Made by a program: the position numbers and the translations under genes. Shown one piece after another: positions 1 through 7,037 of a DNA stretch of 34,330 bases. The notes beneath the pieces are model-generated. The model made no database searches. It saw only the letters and a program-made list of their open reading frames with translations, and had not been told where the DNA came from. The stretch is from Caulobacteraceae bacterium (GTDB lineage: Bacteria > Pseudomonadota > Alphaproteobacteria > Caulobacterales > Caulobacteraceae): NCBI GenBank assembly GCA_025352085.1, contig JANXUA010000055.1, forward strand, positions 1 through 34,330, given 5' to 3'. Position 1 is the stretch's first letter; each line of letters begins with the position of its first letter.

Positions 1-67
1 GCCCGCGAGGCAGATGAGGCTCGATCTTCAACCACGCCTCGTCGTCCAACCAATAAAGCTTCCGCAT
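1..67 (-). mobile_element. IS5-type transposase, N-terminal end (cut by window edge)
   Basis: Read on the minus strand, an ATG at 67 opens a frame beginning MRKLYWLDDEAWLKIEPHLP. This matches the start of IS5-superfamily transposases, which begin with a short basic segment followed by a 'W..I.P.LP' block. The sequence GGAAGGGAG just upstream of the ATG is a good ribosome binding site. Only 22 codons lie inside the window, so catalytic residues and intactness cannot be judged. The element's end should lie between 67 and about 105, where the minus strand reads AACTCTGATTCAAGG, a plausible terminal repeat. That boundary is inference, because the other end is not visible. Confidence 0.7.
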
Positions 68-124
68 TCAAAGCTCCCTTCCAGAAGCCTTGAATCAGAG
101 TTAGCCCGCCGCCGCTAGCGGTAA

Positions 125-1177
125 TTGAGTACGGACCCTAGGCGCGACCATCGGATCATCGCGAAGGGACTTACGCTTTTCAGTTTGAGCGCGGCTTGCC
201 TGATGGGAACGACAGGCGCCGCGCGCGCCGGCGGCGCCTGTCAAATGCAGGAACTCGGCGAAATCCCAATCCGCGATGAGGGCGGCCATCTCACCCTCGA
301 CGCCGAAATCGACGGCCGGCCCGTGCGCATGCTGTTGGACACCGGATCATCGGAAACCCTGTTGTCTCGAAGCGGCGTGAAGGATCTGGGTCTGAGCACG
401 GTTCCGCTTCCCTATGGCGTCGAGTTCTACGGCGTGGGCGGCAAGGACCAGGCGGCGGTGGTTCCGGTCCAGGAATTCGAACTCGGCGGACTGGTCGCCC
501 GAAAGCTTGACATATTCGTCACCGGTTTGCGCCCCTTTGGCGACGCGGTCGGCGTGGTGGGCGCGCGGTTCCTGCTGCAAACCGACGTTGAATTCGACGT
601 GCCGGAAGGCAAGCTGCGTTTGTTCAAACCGCAGAACTGCCCGGGTGATCAGGTGGTCTATTGGGGCGGGGCCTTCTCTGTCGCGCCGATGACCAGTTCC
701 TACACCCAGCAGAACATTCAGGTTACCGTGCATGTCGGCGCCGCCTCGGTGGCCGCGGTCATGGATACCGGAGCGAACACCTCGATTTTGACCCTCGAGT
801 CCGCCGCGCGGGCGGGCCTCACGCCACAGTCGACGGGCGTGACGAGTGACGGGCCGACGTTGGGCACGGGGCAGGACGTGATGCGAACCTATGTCGGTAT
901 ATTTCCGAGCTTCGCCTTCGGCGACGAGACCATCAAGAACGCGAAGCTTCAGTTCGCTGACCTGTTCGGTGCGGATCTGGAGAACGATCGACTCAACACG
1001 CGTATTGCGCACCAGATGATCCAGACCCAAATGCTCCTCGGCGCGGACTTCTTCCGATCGCACCGAGTCTATGTCTGGCAGAGCCAGCGGAAGGTTTATG
1101 TATCGTACATGGGCGGCCCGGTGTTCCAGACCAGGCAAACACCCAAGCCGCCGCCTGCGGCGACGGCGACAAAATAG
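125..1177 (+). CDS. Secreted retropepsin-like aspartic protease
   Basis: The protein has 350 residues and two retropepsin-like half domains in one chain. The first carries LLDTGSS (catalytic Asp near residue 72) and the second VMDTGANTS (Asp near 214). Each is followed by the hydrophobic flap and LGADF/VGARF-type segments typical of bacterial Asp_protease_2 or gag-asp proteins. A hydrophobic stretch at residues 15-35 ending ARA-GG looks like a Sec signal peptide, so the enzyme probably works in the periplasm or outside the cell. The start is TTG at 125 and no good ribosome binding site precedes it. It was chosen because later starts would remove the signal peptide. The tail is Pro/Ala-rich. 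The gene lies immediately beside the insertion-sequence end. Substrate is unknown. Confidence 0.8.
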   Translation: MSTDPRRDHRIIAKGLTLFSLSAACLMGTTGAARAGGACQMQELGEIPIRDEGGHLTLDAEIDGRPVRMLLDTGSSETLLSRSGVKDLGLSTVPLPYGVEFYGVGGKDQAAVVPVQEFELGGLVARKLDIFVTGLRPFGDAVGVVGARFLLQTDVEFDVPEGKLRLFKPQNCPGDQVVYWGGAFSVAPMTSSYTQQNIQVTVHVGAASVAAVMDTGANTSILTLESAARAGLTPQSTGVTSDGPTLGTGQDVMRTYVGIFPSFAFGDETIKNAKLQFADLFGADLENDRLNTRIAHQMIQTQMLLGADFFRSHRVYVWQSQRKVYVSYMGGPVFQTRQTPKPPPAATATK

Positions 1178-1237
1178 GGCGAGGGGTCTTTCGAATTTGG
1201 GGGACCGGCGCCAATTTGGCTTCTCCCCACGGAATAT

Positions 1238-1263
1238 GTTATAGCTATACTCATAGCCATAAC
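1238..1263 (+). promoter_or_regulatory. Operator palindrome of the AbrB/Doc toxin-antitoxin operon
   Basis: GTTATAGCTAT (1238-1248) and ATAGCCATAAC (1253-1263) form an 11-bp inverted repeat with one mismatch around ACTC. It ends 11 bp before the antitoxin ATG. A TATACT hexamer at 1245-1250 within it could be the -10 box, so a bound protein would block transcription. AbrB-type antitoxins usually autoregulate through such sites. Binding is inferred. Confidence 0.65.
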
Positions 1264-1274
1264 GGATCCTCGCA

Positions 1275-1502
1275 ATGTACGCCCTGAACCTTCGCACCAT
1301 CGGCACCTCGACCGGAACGACCGTGCCGAAAGACCTCCTCGGCAAGCTGCGCGTCCGGGCGGGCGATACGATCTATGTGACCGAGGCGCCCGACGGCAGT
1401 TTCCGCCTGACCCCCTATAATCCCGCGTTCGCCGAACAGATGGACGCGGCCGAGCAGATCATGCGCGAAGACCGTGACGTGCTGCGCGCTCTGGCCAAGT
1501 GA
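1275..1502 (+). CDS. AbrB/MazE-fold antitoxin
   Basis: This 75-residue protein has the swapped-hairpin AbrB fold pattern at residues 4-45: LRTIGTSTGTTVPKDLL, then RAGDTIYVTEAPDGSFRLTPY. This is the DNA-binding half of SpoVT-AbrB/MazE antitoxins. The remaining C-terminal helix (FAEQMDAAEQIMREDRDVLRALAK) is the part expected to cap the toxin. The stop codon overlaps the GTG of the downstream Fic/Doc gene by four bases (GTGA), so the two are translationally coupled. An inverted repeat just upstream is the likely autoregulatory operator. Pairing an AbrB-type antitoxin with Doc, instead of the Phd type of phage P1, is a known alternative. Confidence 0.85.
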   Translation: MYALNLRTIGTSTGTTVPKDLLGKLRVRAGDTIYVTEAPDGSFRLTPYNPAFAEQMDAAEQIMREDRDVLRALAK

Positions 1503-1888
1503 CCAAGGCCTGGGTTTGGGTGGCGCCGGATGTCGTGGCCGCCATTCATGATCGACAATTGGCGGAGCACGGCGGTGGGGCCGGTTTGCGCGACGCCGGA
1601 CTGCTCTCGTCTGCTCTGGCGCGCCCTGAGAATACCGCCGCCTATGGGGACCCGGACGCCGCCGACCTGGCGGCGGCCTACGCCTTCGGGATTGCGAAGA
1701 ACCATCCGTTTGTGGACGGCAACAAGCGCACCGCGTGGGTGGTCGCGCGGTTGTTCTTGCGATTGAACGGGATCGCGCTGACGTTCTCGATCGCCGAAGC
1801 GATTGCGACTGTCGAAGCTTTGGCCGCCGGGAAGATCGATGAGGCGGCGTTGGCTGGCTGGTTTCGCGCGAGAATGGTTGTCGAATAG
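1499..1888 (+). CDS. doc: Fic/Doc-family toxin
   Basis: The 129-residue protein carries the Fic/Doc core motif HPFVDGNKRTA at residues 69-79, with the catalytic His69, the acidic Asp73 and the anion-binding NKR. It begins with the Doc-like segment W..P..V..IHD.QLAEHGG..GLRD.GLL. Doc enzymes of this type phosphorylate elongation factor EF-Tu and so arrest translation; that activity is known for the P1 family and inferred here. All motif residues are present, so the toxin looks intact. It starts with GTG overlapping the antitoxin stop. A perfect CCCGATCGGG palindrome follows the stop at 1890-1899, but without a T-run it is only a weak terminator candidate. Confidence 0.9.
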   Translation: MTKAWVWVAPDVVAAIHDRQLAEHGGGAGLRDAGLLSSALARPENTAAYGDPDAADLAAAYAFGIAKNHPFVDGNKRTAWVVARLFLRLNGIALTFSIAEAIATVEALAAGKIDEAALAGWFRARMVVE

Positions 1889-1999
1889 TCCCGATCGGGG
1901 TCGCCGTCGGCGCGCGGTCTGTTCAGCAACGTCATCTCGACCGGCGCTATAGAATCCGTGTTACACCCTCCCAACCAATCCACGGGAGGGACTTTCGCC

Positions 2000-3115
2000 T
2001 TGAGCGCAGCCGTTATCGCCGCCACGGGGCTCTTTACGCCGCCGCATTCGGTTTCCAACGCCGAGCTGGTCGAGGCGTTCAACGCCTATGTCGCCCTGCA
2101 CAATGACGACAACGCCGCCGCCATCGCCTCGGGGGAGGTCGCCGCGCTGATCCCGTCGTCGGTGGAGTTCGTCGAGAAGGCGTCCGGCATCAAGTCGCGC
2201 TATGTGATGGACAAGACCGGGGTGATCGATCCGCGCGTCATGCGGCCCAACTTGCCCGAACGCCCCAACGACGAGATTTCCATCCTGGCCGAAATCGCCG
2301 TCGCGGCGACGCGCGACGCGCTTGGGCGGTGGGACAAGGGCCCCGAGCGGATCGACGCGGTGATCTGCGCCGCCTCGAACATGCAGCGCGCCTATCCGGC
2401 CATGGCCATCGAAGTGCAGCAGGCGCTCAGCATCGGCGGGTTTGGTTTTGACATGAACGTCGCCTGCTCGTCCGCCACCTTCGGCATCAAGACCGCCGCC
2501 GACTATATCGCCGCCGGCGACGCGCGCGCCGTGCTGGTGGTCAATCCGGAGATAACCTCGGGCCATCTAAATTTTCGCGACCGCGACAGCCATTTCATCT
2601 TCGGCGACGTGGCCACCGCGGTGATCATCGAGGCGGCGGATGAGGCGACCGGCGGCTGGGATATCCTCGGCACGCGGCTGAAGACGCAGTTTTCCAACAA
2701 CATTCGCAATAATTTTGGCTTCCTCAACCGGTGCGCGCCTGACGGGATCGGCGCCGCTGACAAGCTGTTCGTGCAGGAAGGCCGCAAGGTGTTTCGCGAG
2801 GTGGTGCCGATGGTCGCCGACATGATCGTCGCCCACGCCGCCGATCTCGGCCTCGACCCCACCGCGCTCAAGCGCCTGTGGCTGCATCAGGCCAATATCA
2901 ACATGAACGAGCTGATCGGCCGCCGCGTGCTCGGCCGCGAACCGACGCGCGAGGAAAACGTCATCATCCTCGACGAATTCGCCAACACCAGCTCGGCCGG
3001 ATCGATCATCGCCTTTCACCGCGCCAATGACGATTTCGCCAGCGGTGAAACCGGCCTGATCTGCTCGTTCGGCGCCGGCTATTCGGCCGGGACGGTGTTT
3101 GTGAGAAAGCGGTAG
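2000..3115 (+). CDS. Beta-ketoacyl-ACP synthase III-like (FabH/thiolase fold)
   Basis: The protein has 371 residues and the complete FabH triad: Cys156 in NVACSSATFG, His296 in LWLHQAN and Asn329 in EFANTSSAG. The C-terminal glycine-rich CSFGAGYSAG closes the thiolase fold. Such enzymes condense an acyl-CoA with malonyl-ACP. At 371 residues it is longer than the roughly 320-residue housekeeping FabH, with an insertion near residues 30-60 and 70-90. It may therefore be a secondary synthase with a different acyl donor. I chose TTG at 2000 because GGGAGGG lies 9-10 bases upstream. A GTG at 1958 is in frame but lies almost on a TATAGAAT box (1948-1955) and has no ribosome binding site. It stands alone, convergent with the aldehyde dehydrogenase. 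Confidence 0.88.
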   Translation: MSAAVIAATGLFTPPHSVSNAELVEAFNAYVALHNDDNAAAIASGEVAALIPSSVEFVEKASGIKSRYVMDKTGVIDPRVMRPNLPERPNDEISILAEIAVAATRDALGRWDKGPERIDAVICAASNMQRAYPAMAIEVQQALSIGGFGFDMNVACSSATFGIKTAADYIAAGDARAVLVVNPEITSGHLNFRDRDSHFIFGDVATAVIIEAADEATGGWDILGTRLKTQFSNNIRNNFGFLNRCAPDGIGAADKLFVQEGRKVFREVVPMVADMIVAHAADLGLDPTALKRLWLHQANINMNELIGRRVLGREPTREENVIILDEFANTSSAGSIIAFHRANDDFASGETGLICSFGAGYSAGTVFVRKR

Positions 3116-3125
3116 GTGCGCCTTT

Positions 3126-3146
3126 CCCTCCCCATAGAGGGGAGGG
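3126..3146. terminator. Hairpin between convergent genes
   Basis: CCCTCCCC (3126-3133) and GGGGAGGG (3139-3146) form a perfect 8-bp stem around the loop ATAGA. It sits between the stop codons of two convergent genes. Neither strand has a real T-run after the stem, so it may be a weak or bidirectional terminator or an mRNA 3' end stabiliser. Confidence 0.45.
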
Positions 3147-3161
3147 AGGGGTGATTTACAC

Positions 3162-4598
3162 CTACGCCGCGACCGGCTGGGCCTTCTTCACATAGATGGT
3201 CTGGGCGTTGGTGTATTCCATCAGCCCTTCCATCGCCCCTTCGGCGCCCAGGCCCGACTGTTTGTGGCCGCCGAACACGCCCAGCGGGGTGATGTACTGG
3301 GTCTCGTTGATCCACACCGTGCCGGCCTGCAGGCGCGAGCCGATGGCCAGGGCCTTGTCGACGTCGGCGGACCAGACCGAGGCGCCCAAGCCGTAGTCGC
3401 TGGCGTTGGCGCGGGCGACCGCGTCATCGACATTGTCGAATTTCAACAGCGGCAGGACGGGCCCGAACTGTTCCTCCTGGACGATGCGCGAATCTTCCGG
3501 CGGGTTGTCGATGATGGTGATCGGCACGAAATAGCCGGGCACCGTCGAGGTCTCGCCACCCATCAGGAAATCATAGCCCTTGGCCTTGGCGTCGGCGATC
3601 AGGTCGAGTACGCGCTTGTACTGCTGATGGTTCTGGATCGGCCCCATCTGGGTGCCCTGTTCGGCGCCGTCGCCCATCTTCACCGTCTTGGCGTAGGCGA
3701 CGAGGGCCGTTTTCAGCGGCTCGTAGATGTCCTTGTGCACATACATCCGCTTGGTGGCGATGCAGATCTGGCCGGTGTTCTTGAACGCGGCCCAGAACAA
3801 TTGTTCCGCCACCGCCTCGACGTCGACGTCGGGCATGACGATGGCCGCGTCATTGCCCCCCAGCTCCAGAGTGACGCGCTTGAGCGTCGCCGAGGCGCTG
3901 GCCATCACCTTGCGGCCGGTGGCGGTCGAGCCGGTAAAGGTGATCTTGTCGATGCCGGGGTGCGAGGTCATCAACGGGCCCAGAGCGTCGCCGCCGGTGA
4001 CGATATTAAGCACGCCGTCGGGCAGGACGCCGCGCAGCAATTCGCCGATCTTGAGCGTGGTCAGCGGGGTGAAGGGCGAAGGCTTCAGCACCATGGTGTT
4101 GCCGGCAAGCAGGCCCGGCGCGACCTTGAACATGGCCAACAATACCGGGAAATTCCATGGCGCGATGGCGCCGACGACGCCCAGCGGCACGCGGCGGGTT
4201 TCGCCCCGCCGCTCAGGCGTGTCTTCGACCACATGCACCGGCAGTTCGAGGGTCGAACCGGCCTGACACCACATGGCGCCGCCCATCACGTCAAAGATCG
4301 CGTCTTCGTGATTCTTGCCCTGTTCGCTGGTCAACAGGCGCTTGAGTTCGTCCATATTGGCCGCGAGCACGCCGGCGATGGCCAGGAGGGCCTCGCGGCG
4401 CTTTTCGATCGGCGTGGCGCTCCAGGCCGGGAAGGCCGCGCGCGCGGCGGCGACCGCCTGATCGAGTTGCTCGGCCGAACAGTCGGGCGCCTGGGCGATC
4501 TCCTGCTCATTGGCGGGGTTGAGCACGGCGAAGCTGGACGCGCCGGCGACGGCCTTGCCGCCGATGGTCATGGTGAAATCGGAGTTGAAGGATGTCAT
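3162..4598 (-). CDS. NAD(P)-dependent aldehyde dehydrogenase
   Basis: The 478-residue protein is a full-length member of the aldehyde dehydrogenase superfamily, oxidising an aldehyde to a carboxylate. It has the catalytic Cys279 (NTGQICIATKR), the general base Glu245 (LELGGND), the oxyanion Asn149 (APWNFP), the Rossmann GST (FTGSTATG) and the C-terminal EEQFGPVLP and GGHKQSG blocks. The start was set at 4598 because GAGGTAGCC directly precedes that ATG; an ATG 36 bases upstream has weaker support. Substrate cannot be read from sequence. It lies 99 bp downstream of ybaB on the same strand, in the place where recR is commonly found, so read-through from dnaX-ybaB is possible. Confidence 0.9.
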   Translation of the reverse strand: MTSFNSDFTMTIGGKAVAGASSFAVLNPANEQEIAQAPDCSAEQLDQAVAAARAAFPAWSATPIEKRREALLAIAGVLAANMDELKRLLTSEQGKNHEDAIFDVMGGAMWCQAGSTLELPVHVVEDTPERRGETRRVPLGVVGAIAPWNFPVLLAMFKVAPGLLAGNTMVLKPSPFTPLTTLKIGELLRGVLPDGVLNIVTGGDALGPLMTSHPGIDKITFTGSTATGRKVMASASATLKRVTLELGGNDAAIVMPDVDVEAVAEQLFWAAFKNTGQICIATKRMYVHKDIYEPLKTALVAYAKTVKMGDGAEQGTQMGPIQNHQQYKRVLDLIADAKAKGYDFLMGGETSTVPGYFVPITIIDNPPEDSRIVQEEQFGPVLPLLKFDNVDDAVARANASDYGLGASVWSADVDKALAIGSRLQAGTVWINETQYITPLGVFGGHKQSGLGAEGAMEGLMEYTNAQTIYVKKAQPVAA

Positions 4599-4697
4599 GG
4601 CTACCTCGCTAACTGTGACCGGATTTTCGGCCATCCAAACGCCCTGCCGTAGGGGCGGTCAAGCGGAGATGGGCCGGCGTTACGAAAAAGCGTTGAA

Positions 4698-5018
4698 CTA
4701 GAAACTGGGCATGCCCGGCAGGCCCGCGAGGGGTCCGGCGACATCACGCATCATCTCGCCCTGTTTGACGTCGAGTTTGCGTTTGGCGTCGGCGTGGGCG
4801 GCGATGATCAGGTCGGCGAGGATCTCGCCTTCGCCGGGGGCCAGCAGGCTCTCGTCGATATGCAGGCGCGCCAATGCGCCGCCGCCGGTCAGGGTGACGC
4901 GCACCATGTCGCCGCCGGAAACGCCGTCGATTTCGCTCCGCTCGAGATCGGCCTTCGCGGCGTGCAGCTTTTCCTGCATGGCCTTGGCCTGCTTCATCAA
5001 AAATCCGAGATCTTTCAC
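4698..5018 (-). CDS. ybaB: YbaB/EbfC nucleoid-associated protein
   Basis: This 106-residue protein has the typical features of the YbaB/EbfC family: a first helix rich in Met, Lys and Gln (LMKQAKAMQEKLHAAKADLE), the central VSGGDMVRVTLTGGG strand region and LxDLIIAAHADAKRK. The family forms tweezer-shaped dimers that bind DNA. Its gene almost always follows dnaX. Here it starts with GTG only 6 bp after the dnaX stop, with a GAGGA ribosome site inside the end of dnaX, so the two are co-translated. The usual next gene, recR, is absent; an aldehyde dehydrogenase follows. Confidence 0.95.
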   Translation of the reverse strand: MKDLGFLMKQAKAMQEKLHAAKADLERSEIDGVSGGDMVRVTLTGGGALARLHIDESLLAPGEGEILADLIIAAHADAKRKLDVKQGEMMRDVAGPLAGLPGMPSF

Positions 5019-5024
5019 TGTGGT

Positions 5025-6800
5025 CTAGTCCTCGTTGGTGGCGACTTCGTCATCGACGGTCGGGGTTTCGGGCGCGCCCATCTGGCGCACGTCCAGGATT
5101 TCCGTTCCGGGAAATGCGGCCAGGACGGCCTGGATGAAAGGTTCGGCCAGGGCCTCGGCGTGGGCGGCGTCGACCGCCTTTTGTTGACGCTCGAGCAGGG
5201 TTTCGGCCCCGCCGCCGCCTTCGCAGGCGACCAGCCACGGCTGGCCGGTCCATTCCTTGAGCCGGGCGACGAGACGGTGCGAGAGGTTGGAAGGCGCGCC
5301 GTGAACCGCCTCGAACGTCAGGGCGCCGCTGCGAAAGCTGATCGGTCGGACGTATTTTTCCAGATCGAGCTTGAGGCCGATGTCGCGCCGCTCGCCGGCC
5401 AGGGCCACCACGTCCTCGAAAGATTGCGGCGCGGCCAGGCCGGACGGTGCGGCAACCGCCTGGGTCGCCAACGCGCGCGCCGCCGCGGACGCGCCGCCGC
5501 CGGACGGTCGCGGCGCCGGAGGAGAAACGCCCGCACTCTCGCTCCCGCCCTCGCCGCGCAGGACTTTCAGCGCCTCTTCCGGCCCCGGCAGATCGGCGGC
5601 GTAGGCCAGGCGGATCAGGGTCATGTCCACCGCCGCCGCCGGATCGGGCGCGCGCCTTACCTCGTCCAACGCTTTGAGCAGCATCTGCCACAGCCGCGCC
5701 AGACTGCCGGCGGAAAGGGCGACGCCCAGCGCGGTCAGGCGCGCGGCCTGATCCTTCGGCAGGGTCAGCACATCCGGGCCCAGGGTCTTGGCGACCGTGG
5801 CCCCGTGGCAATGCTCCAATAGGTCGAGCATGACCGTGTTCGGATCGGCGCCGACCGCGTAGAGGGCGCGGAACGTGGTGATGGCCCCCGCCGTGTCGCC
5901 GCGCGCCAGGGTTTCGAAGAGATCGATGGTCTGGCCGCGATCGGCGAGACCCAGCATGTCACGCACGGTCGCGGCGCTGATGCTCTGGCCGGCGTCGGCC
6001 TGCACCATGGCCTGATCGAGCAGGGACTGGGCGTCGCGCACCGAGCCTTCGGCGGCGCGGGCGATCAGGGTCAAGGCCTCGGGCTCGATCCGCGCCCCTT
6101 CCGCCTCGGCGATCGCGGCCAGGCTGGCGATGATCACCGGCGGCTCGACCCGGCGCAGGTCGAAGCGCTGGCAGCGCGAAAGTATGGTCACCGGCACCTT
6201 GCGGATTTCGGTGGTGGCGAAGATGAATTTGGCGTGCGGCGGCGGCTCCTCCAGCGTCTTCAACAAAGCGTTGAAGGCCTTTTCGGAAAGCATGTGGATT
6301 TCGTCTATGATATAGACCTTGTAACGCGCGCTGGCGGGCGCGTAGGGCACGCCATCCAGAAGCTCCTTCATTTGGTCGACGCCCGTGCGGCTGGCGGCGT
6401 CGATTTCCAGCACGTCCAGATGACGCCCCTCGATAATCGCCCGGCAGTGCACGCCCTCGACCGCGAGGTCCTCGACGCTCGGCTGATGGACGGCGTCGCT
6501 CTCATAGTTGAGCGCGCGGGCCAGCAGACGGGCGGTGGTCGTCTTGCCCACCCCGCGCACGCCCGTGAGCATGAAGGCGTGGGCGATGCGGCCGGTGGCG
6601 AAGGCGTTCTTCAGCGTCCGCACCATGCCTTCCTGGCCGATCAGATCGTCGAAATTGCGCGGCCGGTATTTGCGGGCGATGACGGTGTAGGGCGCCGCGG
6701 GCTCCGGGTTCTGGGCCGGCGCCGGCGCCCCGAACATGTCGGTCGTCGCCTCGTCACGCGTCGCGGGGTCGATATCGAGCGTGGCGTCCTGATCGGTCAT
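5025..6800 (-). CDS. dnaX: DNA polymerase III subunit gamma/tau
   Basis: The 591-residue clamp-loader ATPase powers loading of the sliding clamp onto DNA. It opens with a 36-residue acidic extension, then YRPRNFDDLIGQE, Walker A GVRGVGKTTT (about 80-89), the Walker B IDEIHMLS, sensor 1 ATTEIRKVPVTILSRCQRFDLRR, and sensor 2 EGSVRDAQSLLDQA. A linker rich in Ala, Pro and Gly follows, then a tau-type C-terminal domain. Of the four zinc cysteines found in the E. coli protein only one remains (in VEGVHCRAI). This is a change I associate with alphaproteobacterial DnaX. The frame stays open up to 7001, but that extension crosses the SRP RNA gene. The ATG at 6800 (MTDQDATLDID) is therefore the start. 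Confidence 0.96.
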   Translation of the reverse strand: MTDQDATLDIDPATRDEATTDMFGAPAPAQNPEPAAPYTVIARKYRPRNFDDLIGQEGMVRTLKNAFATGRIAHAFMLTGVRGVGKTTTARLLARALNYESDAVHQPSVEDLAVEGVHCRAIIEGRHLDVLEIDAASRTGVDQMKELLDGVPYAPASARYKVYIIDEIHMLSEKAFNALLKTLEEPPPHAKFIFATTEIRKVPVTILSRCQRFDLRRVEPPVIIASLAAIAEAEGARIEPEALTLIARAAEGSVRDAQSLLDQAMVQADAGQSISAATVRDMLGLADRGQTIDLFETLARGDTAGAITTFRALYAVGADPNTVMLDLLEHCHGATVAKTLGPDVLTLPKDQAARLTALGVALSAGSLARLWQMLLKALDEVRRAPDPAAAVDMTLIRLAYAADLPGPEEALKVLRGEGGSESAGVSPPAPRPSGGGASAAARALATQAVAAPSGLAAPQSFEDVVALAGERRDIGLKLDLEKYVRPISFRSGALTFEAVHGAPSNLSHRLVARLKEWTGQPWLVACEGGGGAETLLERQQKAVDAAHAEALAEPFIQAVLAAFPGTEILDVRQMGAPETPTVDDEVATNED

Positions 6801-6833
6801 GAACCTTGGGGGCCCGGGCGGCTGGAGGAAGGT

Positions 6834-6926
6834 GGAGACCGGCAGACGACCCGGAGTAGATTCGTTACGGCTGCTTCCTTCCGGACCTGACCGGGTTGGC
6901 GAGGCCTCCGCCCATCGCCGATCTCC
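6834..6926 (-). ncRNA. ffs: Signal recognition particle RNA (4.5S type)
   Basis: The minus strand contains the near-invariant SRP core GTCAGGTCCGGAAGGAAGCA, including the GGAA tetraloop and the asymmetric bulge of domain IV to which Ffh binds. The ends pair as a long hairpin: GGAGATCGGC at the 5' end with GCCGGTCTCC at the 3' end. This gives about 93 nt, the small bacterial form without an Alu domain. It lies just upstream of dnaX, a common alphaproteobacterial arrangement. The ends are set from pairing and could be a few bases longer. Confidence 0.95.
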
Positions 6927-6932
6927 ACGCCC

Positions 6933-6961
6933 TATATCGCGTGTGAGGGGGGCGGGCGCAA
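6933..6961 (-). promoter_or_regulatory. Promoter of the SRP RNA gene
   Basis: On the minus strand TTGCGC (6961-6956) and GATATA (6938-6933) are separated by 17 bp. They place the start of transcription at about 6926, exactly where the RNA hairpin begins. The match to the -35/-10 consensus is moderate, but the spacing and position agree well. Confidence 0.55.
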
Positions 6962-7037
6962 GCGGGCCGAACGCAAACCCTTGCATCAAACGGCGCCACA
7001 CGGTCCTATTGCGCGATCACAACGACGGGACGACACA

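Noticed and set aside
3264-4652. Long open frame (462 codons) on the plus strand across the aldehyde dehydrogenase
   Set aside because: It is antisense to a complete enzyme with all catalytic motifs. Long mirror frames are expected at this GC content, and the translation shows no family motif.
6801-7001. N-terminal extension of dnaX by 67 residues
   Set aside because: The extension reads through the SRP RNA gene, and the residues have no resemblance to DnaX. The ATG at 6800 gives the family start.
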